Source of the DNA: Deltaproteobacteria bacterium
GTDB taxonomy: Bacteria > Desulfobacterota_C > Deferrisomatia > Deferrisomatales > JACRMM01
Assembly: GCA_016218905.1 (NCBI GenBank)
Contig: JACRCS010000219.1
Coordinates: forward strand, 1 to 14,296
Length of the DNA stretch: 14,296 nt
Direction of reading: 5' to 3'
This document shows, piece by piece, positions 1 to 6,247 of this stretch (within the stretch, counting starts at the first letter, position 1; every line of letters begins with the position of its first letter). The notes under the pieces were generated by a model. That model was not told the DNA's origin. It was given only the letters and a program-made list of their open reading frames with translations, and did no database searches. The translations under genes and the position numbers were made by a program.

Positions 1-38
1 CTCATGCCCGGCTGGAACTGAAATGGATTCATCTTCAC
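1..38 (-). CDS. N-terminal fragment of an IS1595-like transposase (runs off the window edge)
   Basis: Leftward reading frame opening with GTG at 38 (or the in-frame ATG at 32) and leaving the window at base 1. The visible residues are MKMNPFQFQPGM. The MN-x-x-QFQPG opening resembles the first residues of IS1595-family transposases, which continue into a zinc-ribbon region; only the opening can be seen here. A strong ribosome binding site (AGGAGG) lies 5-6 bases before the GTG, which favours the GTG start. Upstream lie two perfect palindromes and a repeat array, where an IS end would be expected, but no terminal inverted repeat can be proven without the other end. The family call rests on a dozen residues and is tentative. 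Confidence 0.45.
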   Translation of the reverse strand, partial: MKMNPFQFQPGM

Positions 39-80
39 GGCAACCCTCCTCTGCGAGCGTTGCCTCGGATTCTACGCGCT

Positions 81-105
81 GAGTGTGACAGGATCTGTCA
101 CACTC
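81..105. repeat. Perfect 10-bp inverted repeat with 5-bp spacer
   Basis: GAGTGTGACA at 81-90 is the exact reverse complement of TGTCACACTC at 96-105, separated by GGATC. It lies 43 bases upstream of the leftward transposase start. It could be an operator for a dimeric regulator, or part of an IS end. The TGTGA/TCACA half-sites are 9 bases apart, not the 6 of a CRP/FNR site, so that class does not fit. Confidence 0.7.
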
Positions 106-120
106 CCGCCCCCGGCGGAA

Positions 121-134
121 GATTAGCGCTAATC
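121..134. repeat. Perfect 14-bp palindrome
   Basis: GATTAGCGCTAATC is fully self-complementary with no spacer. It sits 15 bases past the larger palindrome and just before the CCTAAAGCCT array. Its role is unknown: operator, IS border or recombination site are all possible. Confidence 0.65.
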
Positions 135-138
135 AGGA

Positions 139-241
139 AACCTAAAGCCTGAAGCGCAAAGCAAAAACCGGCCTAGAACCTAAGAGCCTGAAACCTAAAG
201 CCTAAAGCCTAGAACCTAAAGCCTAGAACTTAAAGCCCAAA
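139..241. repeat. Degenerate CCTAAAGCCT(AGAA) direct-repeat array
   Basis: About 100 bases made mainly of variants of CCTAAAGCCT and CCTAGAA (for example CCTGAAACCTAAAGCCTAAA), all in one orientation and much poorer in GC than the surroundings. The array ends inside the last codons of the leftward Gdt1 gene. It covers most of the gap between the transposase and that gene; no gene or convincing terminator was seen in it. Unlike the other arrays in the window it shows no inverted half. Confidence 0.75.
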
Positions 242-925
242 CCCCCTGTCCACCTCGTCCACTTCGTCCACCTCGTCCACTGCCCGCTGCCCCCGTCGGC
301 CCAGCAGCCAGGCCACGAGCGCGATCGCTACGGCTCCGGCTGCGAAGGCGCCGTAGGCCGCGGGGCCTTTCGGCAGGAACTCCGCCACTCCGAGCAGGCC
401 GAAGAGGATGAAGACGGTGGCGGCGAACCACTTCACCGCCCGCTCGGGGATCCTCTTGCCGAGCACGATGCCTACCACGATGCCGAGCGCGTCGGCGACC
501 ATCATGCCGCTCGTCGTCCCGAGCCAGACGGGGAGGACCGCCTGATACCTGGCGGCCAGGGCGACCGTCGCGAGCTGCGTCTTGTCCCCCATCTCCGCCA
601 GGAAGAAGGCGACCGCCACGGTCCAGAAGGGGGTGAACCGGAAGCGCTCGTGCTCGTCTCCCAGCTCATCGCCCCGGATCGTCCACAGGCCGAAGCCGAT
701 GAACGAGAGGGCCGCGGCGAGCCGGATGTACTCCAGCGGGACGAACCGGGTGAGGTAATTGCCCACCTCGACGGCCAGCAGGTGGTTCGCGGCCGTGGCC
801 GCCAGGACCCCCCAAAGGACCAGGGACGCCCGGAAGCGGGTGGCGAACGCCATCGCCAGGAGCTGGGTCTTGTCGCCCATCTCCGCGAGCACTACGAAGG
901 CGAGCGAAGCGAGGAACGCCTGCAC
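230..925 (-). CDS. Gdt1/UPF0016 (TMEM165-like) cation transporter
   Basis: Inner-membrane protein of 231 residues, probably exporting Mn2+ (or exchanging Ca2+/Mn2+), the role shown for bacterial and eukaryotic members of this family. The two family signatures EMGDKT are present at residues 15-20 and 111-116, each in a hydrophobic helix, giving the expected duplicated three-plus-three helix arrangement. The start is GTG at 925 with GGGAGG four bases upstream. Residues 216-226 are VDEVDEVDEVD, encoded by four copies of a 9-bp repeat (248-280); this acidic tail is not part of the known fold and looks like a repeat insertion that moved the stop codon. No yybP-ykoY riboswitch, often found before this family, was recognised upstream. 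The family assignment is secure; the ion is inferred. Confidence 0.93.
   Translation of the reverse strand: MQAFLASLAFVVLAEMGDKTQLLAMAFATRFRASLVLWGVLAATAANHLLAVEVGNYLTRFVPLEYIRLAAALSFIGFGLWTIRGDELGDEHERFRFTPFWTVAVAFFLAEMGDKTQLATVALAARYQAVLPVWLGTTSGMMVADALGIVVGIVLGKRIPERAVKWFAATVFILFGLLGVAEFLPKGPAAYGAFAAGAVAIALVAWLLGRRGQRAVDEVDEVDEVDRGFGL
248..280. repeat. 9-bp tandem repeat, GTCCACNNN x4, inside the Gdt1 3' end
   Basis: GTCCAC occurs at 248, 257, 266 and 275, an exact 9-base period. Read on the minus strand each unit is GTGGACGAG/GAA and codes Val-Asp-Glu. The same unit forms the hairpin array near 12072-12168, and the 15-mer GTCCACTTCGTCCAC is identical at 257-271 and 12145-12159. Confidence 0.9.
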
Positions 926-1001
926 GGAGCCTCCCGTTCTTCTTGACCAACTCCGGGAGCGGGCGGCTGCCGTGCCCGATGCTGTAGAGCAGGAGACCCA
1001 A
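926..1001 (-). pseudogene. N-terminal remnant resembling a DUF488 protein
   Basis: The frame opening with TTG at 1001 reads GLLLYSIGHGSRPLPELV, close to the conserved beginning of DUF488 proteins (LYTIGHS-x-R-xLxEF). A GAGGGG motif sits 7 bases before the TTG. After about 25 codons the resemblance is lost and the sequence becomes the ribosome binding site and start of the Gdt1 gene in another frame. Probably the head of a deleted or recombined DUF488 gene fused to the Gdt1 leader; it could also be a short leader peptide, or chance. The call rests on about 18 residues. Confidence 0.35.
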
Positions 1002-1024
1002 CCCCGTTCCCCTCGCCGAAGGCG

Positions 1025-1045
1025 GCGGCGCTCGCTGCGCGCCGC
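1025..1045. other. GC-rich stem-loop after the small basic gene
   Basis: GCGGCGC at 1025-1031 and GCGCCGC at 1039-1045 pair around a 7-base loop, just past the stop of the 1054-1182 gene. There is no T-run on either side, so it is not a classic intrinsic terminator; it might act as a weak attenuator or mRNA 3' end. Confidence 0.35.
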
Positions 1046-1053
1046 TCCCGGTC

Positions 1054-1182
1054 TCAGATGGGCTTTGTCTTCTTCGTCTTGGCGGCCTGGGCCTTAGCCT
1101 CGGCGATCTTCGCCTTCACCCGCTTCGCCTTGCGATGCCTGCGCCGCTTGATCTCCCGCTTCCGCTCGCTGATGCTGCTCAT
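1054..1182 (-). CDS. Small highly basic protein (42 aa), DUF6800-like
   Basis: A 42-residue protein beginning MSSISERKREIKRRRHR and continuing as a Lys/Ala-rich helix ending TKKTKPI. The (E)RKxEIKRRRHRxxK opening resembles a family of tiny uncharacterised basic proteins (DUF6800 type). The start ATG at 1182 has CGGAGG four bases upstream. About half of the residues are Lys or Arg, so nucleic-acid or ribosome binding is plausible but unproven. No transmembrane or cysteine motif is present. Its leader is the GATC-rich repeat array, which comes to within about 10 bases of the start. An antisense 64-codon frame covers the same DNA but is less convincing because it runs on into the repeats. Confidence 0.7.
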   Translation of the reverse strand: MSSISERKREIKRRRHRKAKRVKAKIAEAKAQAAKTKKTKPI

Positions 1183-1191
1183 GATGCCTCC

Positions 1192-1290
1192 GTTGTCGGT
1201 TGTCAGTTGTCGGTTGTCAGTGATCAGTGATCGGGAGTTCCGGGTCTCCTGATCACCGGATTCTCCCGATCACCGGATTCTCCGATCCTT
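1192..1290. repeat. TTGTCGG / GATC-rich repeat array, copy 1
   Basis: Begins with TTGTCGGTTGTCAG repeated twice, followed by TGATCAG units and by GATCGGGAG...CTCCTGATC, which can fold (1229-1254). It has five GATC sites in under 70 bases. Bases 1192-1227 match 3405-3440 with three differences. The array fills the gap between hemE and the small basic gene and runs into the hemE stop codon. Confidence 0.85.
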
Positions 1291-2314
1291 ACCGTTGCCC
1301 CTCCTCATGCGCCGCCTCGACCACCGCGATGGCCGTCTCCACGGGGGTGGAGGGTAGCACGCCGTGGCCGAGGTTGAAGATGTGGCCGCGGGCGGCTTTC
1401 CCCTGTGCCACGACCGCGCGCGTCTTCTGGGCCGCGAGGTCGCGGGGGCCGAGGAGCACCGTGGGGTCCAGGTTCCCCTGGAGGCTGAAGGCGCCGCCCA
1501 CCCTCCGGATCGCTTCGGAGAGCTCCAGGTGCCAGTCGACGCCGAGCACGTCGCCGCCCGCCTCCATGACCGTCTCGAGGAAGCAGCCGGCACCCTTCAC
1601 GAAGTGAATGACGGGCACGCTCCGGTCGAGCTCCGCGATCACCCGCTTCGAGTAGGGTAGCACGTACTCCGCGTAATCGCCGGGCGAGAGGATTCCGCCC
1701 CAGGTGTCGAAGAGCTGGACGGCCTGGACGCCGGCGGCGATCTGCGCGTTCAGGTACGCGATCACGGTCGCGGTGACCTTCTCCATGAGCGACTGGTAGA
1801 CCTTCGGCGCCGAGTAGAGCAGCCCCTTGAACGTCGCAAACTCCCGCGAGCCCTTCCCCTCCACCATGTAGGACGCCAACGTGAAGGGAGCGCCCGAGAA
1901 CCCGATGAGGGGCACCTTGCCCGCGAGCTCCCGGCGGATCAGCCGGACCGACTCCAGGACGTAGGGCACGTCCTCCTCGGGCCGGCAGACCCGGAGCCGT
2001 TCGACGTCGGCCGCGGTCCGGACCGGCTGGCTGAAGACCGGCCCCGGGTCGAAGTCGATGTCACAGCCCATGCCTTCCAGCGGGATCATGATGTCGGAGA
2101 AGAGGATGGCGGCGTCGACTCCGAGCCGATCCACGGGCTGGAGCGTCACCTCGCACGCCACCTCGGGCAGGTGGCACACCTCCAGAAACGTGTACTTCTG
2201 CCGGACGGCCCGGTATTCGGCCATGTACCGGCCGGCCTGGCGCATGATCCAGACCGGGGTCGTGTCCACCGGCTCGCCTCGGCAGGCCTTGAGAAAGCGG
2301 TCACTCCGACTCAT
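1289..2314 (-). CDS. hemE: Uroporphyrinogen decarboxylase
   Basis: Cytoplasmic enzyme (341 aa, normal length) converting uroporphyrinogen III to coproporphyrinogen III by removing four carboxyl groups. The signature RQAGRY is at residues 25-30 and the substrate-binding aspartate lies in [13 protein letters not shown] (Asp74). The C-terminal [13 protein letters not shown] motif is also present. The start ATG at 2314 overlaps the stop of the upstream radical SAM gene by ATGA, so the two are likely translationally coupled. The last codons (EEGQR) and the stop fall at the edge of a GATC-rich repeat array. Presence of HemE means coproporphyrin is made through the common branch, which matters for interpreting its AhbD-like partner. 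Confidence 0.97.
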   Translation of the reverse strand: MSRSDRFLKACRGEPVDTTPVWIMRQAGRYMAEYRAVRQKYTFLEVCHLPEVACEVTLQPVDRLGVDAAILFSDIMIPLEGMGCDIDFDPGPVFSQPVRTAADVERLRVCRPEEDVPYVLESVRLIRRELAGKVPLIGFSGAPFTLASYMVEGKGSREFATFKGLLYSAPKVYQSLMEKVTATVIAYLNAQIAAGVQAVQLFDTWGGILSPGDYAEYVLPYSKRVIAELDRSVPVIHFVKGAGCFLETVMEAGGDVLGVDWHLELSEAIRRVGGAFSLQGNLDPTVLLGPRDLAAQKTRAVVAQGKAARGHIFNLGHGVLPSTPVETAIAVVEAAHEEGQR

Positions 2315-3396
2315 CGAATCTCCTCCGCTCCCGCCCGCTCGAAGCGGGCGGGCACATAATTGCAGAAGGGCTCCTCCTCCAGGTAGTCCCCGGTGACGGC
2401 GTACGCGCGGGCGCGGCAGCCGCCGCAAACGTTGACGAACTCGCACGAACCGCACTTGCCCTTGTACTTTTTGAAATCTCGAAGCTCCTCGAAGAGCGGG
2501 CTCTCGAACCAGATCCGGCGAAAGGGCGTCTTCTTGACGTTCCCGGCGCTCATCGGGAAGTAGGAGCAGGGTTTCACCTCGCCGAAGCAGTCGATGAGGC
2601 AGATCGACTGGGCCGCGATGCAGCCCTTTCCGCCGCCCGTCGAGAAGGTGAGGCTCCGGCGCTGGAACTTGACGCCCTCCTTCTTCGCCAGCTGAGGCAC
2701 GATCCGATAGTAGTGCGGCGCGCAGGTGGGCCGCATCAGGATCTCCGACTCCTCCCGTTCCTGGCGGTAGTGCCAGGCGAGGATCTCCTCGTAGTCCTCC
2801 TTGGAGATGAGCTCGTTCATGATCTCCTCGCCGCGGCCGGTGGGAACGATCATGAACATGTACCAGGCGGTCGCGCCGAGCTCCTTGGCGACGCGGAACG
2901 TCGCGGCGATCTGGCCCTGGTTCCGCTTCGTGAAGGAGGAGTTGATCAGGAACTTGACGCCGTGCTTACGAAAGAGGCCGGCTGCCCGGACGACTCCCTC
3001 GAAGGCGCCCGGACACTGGCGGAAGTTGTCGTGCACCTCCGCGTTCGGACCGTCGAGGGAGAGCGAGACCATCCGAATCTCGGCCGCGTTCATCTGCTCG
3101 CACACCTCGTCGGTGACGAGGACGCCGTTGGTGGCCATGCACATCCGGAAGCCCTTGGAGGTGCCGTATCGGGCGATCTCGAAGATGTCGGGCCGGAGCA
3201 GCGGTTCCCCGCCCGAGAGCACCATCACCGGCGTCGAGATCTCCGCGACCCCGTCGATGAGCCTCTTCGCCTCGTCCGTCGTGAAGTCGCCCGCGGCCGC
3301 TTCCATGTCGGAGGAGCAACGGCAGTGGACGCACCGTAGATTGCATCGCTGGGTCGTCTCCCAAGCAATCCACTTGGGCAGAAAGGGTTCGGACAT
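2311..3396 (-). CDS. ahbD: AhbD-like radical SAM heme-synthesis enzyme
   Basis: A 361-residue radical SAM protein with a twitch/SPASM-like C-terminus. The CX3CX2C cluster motif is CNLRCVHC (Cys18, 22, 25), followed by SGGEPLL. The C-terminal cysteines at 315, 318, 324, 327 and 345 lie in [18 protein letters not shown] and EEEPFC, as in AhbD. Other matches to AhbD as remembered are IAWETT before the cluster, IVPTGR and [10 protein letters not shown]. AhbD removes two carboxyl groups from Fe-coproporphyrin III to give heme b. NirJ/AhbC relatives share the layout, so those remain alternatives. The gene is coupled to hemE by an ATGA overlap. The ribosome binding site is weak (TGGAT), and the leader is a repeat array. 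Confidence 0.75.
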   Translation of the reverse strand: MSEPFLPKWIAWETTQRCNLRCVHCRCSSDMEAAAGDFTTDEAKRLIDGVAEISTPVMVLSGGEPLLRPDIFEIARYGTSKGFRMCMATNGVLVTDEVCEQMNAAEIRMVSLSLDGPNAEVHDNFRQCPGAFEGVVRAAGLFRKHGVKFLINSSFTKRNQGQIAATFRVAKELGATAWYMFMIVPTGRGEEIMNELISKEDYEEILAWHYRQEREESEILMRPTCAPHYYRIVPQLAKKEGVKFQRRSLTFSTGGGKGCIAAQSICLIDCFGEVKPCSYFPMSAGNVKKTPFRRIWFESPLFEELRDFKKYKGKCGSCEFVNVCGGCRARAYAVTGDYLEEEPFCNYVPARFERAGAEEIR

Positions 3397-3404
3397 GAGA
3401 TCCA

Positions 3405-3592
3405 GTTCTCGGTTGTTAGTTGTCGGTTGTCAGTAATCAGTGATCAGTAATCAGTGATCAGTGATCGGTGATCAGGAGTTACGGCTAATCAGTGATCAGG
3501 AGTTCGGGATTCTCCCGATCACGGATCACCGTTGCTCCTGATCACAGTTCGGGATTCTCCTGATCACCGATCACCGCTGCTCCTGATCACTG
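3405..3592. repeat. TTGTCGG / GATC-rich repeat array, copy 2
   Basis: About 190 bases: TTGT(C/T)(G/A)G units, then TGATCAG/TAATCAG units, then hairpin units of the form GATCAGGAG-loop-CTCC(C/T)GATC (clearest at 3494-3520), ending with TGATCAC. Eleven GATC sites lie between about 3442 and 3588. Same order and orientation as copy 1. It reaches to 8 bases from the ahbD-like start and overlaps the last codons of cobA-hemD (SDQEQR). No gene was seen inside it. Confidence 0.9.
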
Positions 3593-5109
3593 CCCCTAAA
3601 GTGCTCCTCCAGCGCCTCGACGAGCCCCTCGATCGTGTACTCACCCGGCATCACGGCGACGGGAAGGCCCAAAGCTTCCGCTGTCTTTTTCGTGGCTGGG
3701 CCGATGACGGCGCAGGGCGTTCTCGCGGCGTCGATCCCCCGCTCCCCGCAGAGCGCGGCGTAGTTCCGGGCCGCCGAGGAGGAGGCGAGCGTCACCGCCG
3801 CCACCGTGCCCACCCGGAGCTCTTCCAGGACATCCTCGGGGTAGGACTCCGGCCGGAGGTTCTCGTAGACCGCGAGGACCTCGACCCTGGCGCCGAGGCG
3901 CTCGAGCTCTTCCGGGATCACCTCTCTCGCTTCCCGCGCCCGCGGGATGAGCACCCTCGACCCCTGGAGAGGCGCCGTCCGCGTGAGGGCCTCGATCAAC
4001 CCTTCCGCCACGTACTCCTCCGGCACGACGTCCGGACGGATGCCCCTTCCGGCGAGGGCCTCGGCGGTCTTGGGCCCGACGGCGCAGACCCGTGCCGCCC
4101 CGAAAGCCCGGGCGTCGAGCCCCAGCTCCTCGAGCCGGCCGAAGGTGAACGCCACGGCGTTGGCCGAGGAGAAGATCACCCAGTCGTACGCGAAGAGCTT
4201 CCGCAGCGTGGCGTCGGTTCCGCTCCGGTGCCCGTACGGCCGCAGCTCGATGAGCGGGAGCTCCTTCGGCTCGGCCCCCCTGGCGCGCAGGAGGCGCGAG
4301 AGGTCACCCGCCTGGCCGGCGGCCCGGGTCACGAGGATCCTCCTGCCCCAGAGCGGTCGCTTTTCGAGCCACGCGAGCGTCGCCCGAAGCCTCGTCACCT
4401 CGCCGACGATGGCCACGGCCGGCGGCCCGATCTTCGACGCCTCGACCTTCACCGCGATGTCGGCGAGGGTACCCTGGACGACCTGTTGGTCGGCCCAGGT
4501 GGCCCGGCGCACCAGCGCCACGGGCGTCTCGGGGCTTCGGCCGGCGGCGATGAGCTCCGCGGCGACCTCCTTCAAGTGCTTGATGCCCATGTAGAGGACG
4601 AGCGTGCCCGACGCTCGCCCGAGCGCTTCCCACTCGATCTCGGGCCCGGCTTCCCCGTCCTTCCGCCGGTGCCCGGTCACGAACGTGACCGACGGGGCGA
4701 AGTCCCGGTGGGTCAGGGGGATGCCCGCGTAGGCGGCGGCGCCCGAGGCGGCCGTGACGCCCGGCACGATCTCGAAGGGGATCCCCGCCTCCGCGAGCGC
4801 CGTCGCCTCCTCGCCGAGTCGGCCGAAGATGGTGGGATCGCCGCCCTTCAGGCGTACCACCACCTTGCCTTCCCGCGCCCTCTCGACGAGGGCGGCCGTG
4901 ATCTCGGCCTGCGGAAGCTGGTGGGCGTGGCCCACCTTGCCCATCCAGACCTTCTCCGCCGAAGCGGGCGCCCACCCGAGGAGGTCCGGGTGGATGAGGT
5001 TGTCGTAGAGCACGACGTCGGCCTCCGCCAGGACCTCCTTCGCCCGAATCGTCGCCAGCGCCGGACTGCCCGGGCCGGCGCCGACGATATAGACGAAACC
5101 TGCCCTCAT
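3571..5109 (-). CDS. cobA-hemD: Fused uroporphyrinogen-III C-methyltransferase / uroporphyrinogen-III synthase
   Basis: Bifunctional protein of 512 residues. Residues 1-245 are the SAM-dependent methyltransferase (SUMT): VGAGPGSP at 9-16, VVRLKGGDPTIFGR at 84-97, VPGVTAASGAAAYAGIPLTHR at 115-135 and VLYMGIKHL at 171-179. It converts uroporphyrinogen III to precorrin-2. Residues 255-505 are uroporphyrinogen-III synthase, beginning GRRILVTRAAGQA, which closes the ring from HemC's product. Such SUMT-HemD fusions are known in Firmicutes and deltaproteobacteria. The start is ATG at 5109; codons further upstream are repeat-array sequence (TQNAARR-like) and are not taken as protein. No good ribosome binding site is visible before the ATG, because an array begins 12 bases upstream. 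The last residues are also array-derived. Confidence 0.95.
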   Translation of the reverse strand: MRAGFVYIVGAGPGSPALATIRAKEVLAEADVVLYDNLIHPDLLGWAPASAEKVWMGKVGHAHQLPQAEITAALVERAREGKVVVRLKGGDPTIFGRLGEEATALAEAGIPFEIVPGVTAASGAAAYAGIPLTHRDFAPSVTFVTGHRRKDGEAGPEIEWEALGRASGTLVLYMGIKHLKEVAAELIAAGRSPETPVALVRRATWADQQVVQGTLADIAVKVEASKIGPPAVAIVGEVTRLRATLAWLEKRPLWGRRILVTRAAGQAGDLSRLLRARGAEPKELPLIELRPYGHRSGTDATLRKLFAYDWVIFSSANAVAFTFGRLEELGLDARAFGAARVCAVGPKTAEALAGRGIRPDVVPEEYVAEGLIEALTRTAPLQGSRVLIPRAREAREVIPEELERLGARVEVLAVYENLRPESYPEDVLEELRVGTVAAVTLASSSAARNYAALCGERGIDAARTPCAVIGPATKKTAEALGLPVAVMPGEYTIEGLVEALEEHFRGSDQEQR

Positions 5110-5120
5110 GCTGAGGGCCG

Positions 5121-5294
5121 TTCTGCGTGCAGCGTTCTGCGTGCAGCGTAAAGGCTGAAAGAGCATTCTGCGTGCGGCGTTCTGCGTTCTGCGAAAAGGC
5201 TCAACGACCGCTCTGCGTGCGGCGTTCTGCGTGCAGCGTGAGACCCGAAGGACCCCGCAGTTACGCAGAACGCAGAACGCTGCACGCTGCACGC
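5121..5294. repeat. TTCTGCGTGCAGCG repeat array with inverted half
   Basis: Fourteen-base units TTCTGCGTGC(A/G)GCG occur at 5121, 5135, 5166 and 5225, with truncated TTCTGCG copies at 5180 and 5187 and a CTCTGCG variant near 5211. The right end (5264-5294) carries the reverse complement, CGCAGAACGCAGAACGC then TGCACGCTGCACGCC, so the whole can fold into a long imperfect hairpin. It fills the hemC to cobA-hemD gap almost exactly, 5 bases from the hemC stop and 11 from the next start. Both strands stay open through it because of the repeat, but no gene is inferred. Confidence 0.92.
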
Positions 5295-5299
5295 CGTCA

Positions 5300-6247
5300 T
5301 TACGTTTCCTGCGGGCTCACCGCGCAAAGCTTGTAAACCTCTTCGAGGATCTCGCGGGCGCCGCGGTCGAGGAGCTCCTGGGCGAGGGCCTTTCCGAGCT
5401 CGGGAGCTTCGGAGGCCGGGCCCCGGCGCTCCCCGCGCAGGAGAACGGTTCCGTCCAGGTTTCCCACGAGGCCGCGGAGCCGGAGCTCATCGCCTTCGAT
5501 CTCGGCAAACCCGGCGATGGGCACCTGGCATCCGCCCTGGAGGGTGCCCAGGAGGGCGCGCTCGGCCAGCACCGCGGTCCACGTAGCCGGGTGGAGGAGC
5601 GGAGCGATAAGGGCGTTCGTCTCTGGGTCTTCCCGCCGGCACTCGATGCCCACGGCGCCCTGGCCGATAGCGGGCAGGGTAACCCCGGAGTCGAGGTACT
5701 CGGTGACCCGGTCCGCGAAGCCGAGCCGCTTGACGCCCGCGGCGGCGAGGACGACGGCATCGAACTGGCCCTCCTCGAGCTTCCGCAGCCGTGTGTCCAC
5801 GTTGCCCCGCAGGCTCTCGAAGATGAGGTCGGGCCGGAGCGCCTTCAGCTGGGCTTGGCGCCGCAGGCTCGAGGTGCCGATGCGGGCGCCCGCGGGGACG
5901 TCCCGGAAGGGCGTCGCCGAGCTCGAGAACCAGGCGTCCCGCGGGTCCTCCCGTTTGCAGACGACCGCCAGGTGGAGGCCTTCGGGCAGCTCCACCGGGA
6001 CGTCCTTCATGGAGTGGACGGCGAGGTCAGCCCGGCCGTCGAGGAGCGCGTCCTCGATCTCCTTGACGAAGAGGCCCTTCCCTCCCACCTGGGCGAGCGG
6101 CACGTCGAGGATCTTGTCCCCTTTCGTGACGATCTTGACGAGCTCGACCTCGATCCCGGAGTGGAGGGCCTCCAGCTGGTCCTTGACCCAGTTGGCCTGC
6201 CAGAGCGCGAGCTGGCTCTTCCGCGTAGCGATCTTGAGGCGCTTCAT
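5300..6247 (-). CDS. hemC: Porphobilinogen deaminase (hydroxymethylbilane synthase)
   Basis: Cytoplasmic enzyme of 315 residues, the usual size, joining four porphobilinogens into hydroxymethylbilane. The cofactor-attachment cysteine is Cys240 in [11 protein letters not shown]. Other family motifs are [13 protein letters not shown] at 6-18, [11 protein letters not shown] at 74-84, [13 protein letters not shown] at 122-134 and [10 protein letters not shown] at 196-204. The ATG at 6247 overlaps the hemA stop by ATGA, so it is translationally coupled to hemA, a common pairing. Much longer upstream extensions of this frame run antisense or out of frame through hemA and ccsA and are not part of the gene. 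Confidence 0.97.
   Translation of the reverse strand: MKRLKIATRKSQLALWQANWVKDQLEALHSGIEVELVKIVTKGDKILDVPLAQVGGKGLFVKEIEDALLDGRADLAVHSMKDVPVELPEGLHLAVVCKREDPRDAWFSSSATPFRDVPAGARIGTSSLRRQAQLKALRPDLIFESLRGNVDTRLRKLEEGQFDAVVLAAAGVKRLGFADRVTEYLDSGVTLPAIGQGAVGIECRREDPETNALIAPLLHPATWTAVLAERALLGTLQGGCQVPIAGFAEIEGDELRLRGLVGNLDGTVLLRGERRGPASEAPELGKALAQELLDRGAREILEEVYKLCAVSPQET

Noticed and set aside
81..105. CRP/FNR-type operator
   Set aside because: TGTGA and TCACA are separated by 9 bases instead of 6.
926..1060. yybP-ykoY (Mn2+) riboswitch before the Gdt1 gene
   Set aside because: This riboswitch often precedes the family, but I could not find its conserved loops; a covariance-model search would decide.
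1058..1252. A 64-codon hydrophobic frame on the + strand
   Set aside because: It is antisense to the small basic gene, which has a better ribosome binding site, and its end is repeat-array sequence.
3405..3592. CRISPR array
   Set aside because: The units are short, contiguous and degenerate, with no constant repeat separated by unique spacers of even length, and no cas genes nearby.
5106..5336. Open frames on both strands through the TTCTGCG array (QRSACSV... and TQNAARR... peptides)
   Set aside because: The 14-bp repeat lacks stops by composition; the peptides are repeats of one motif with no start context.
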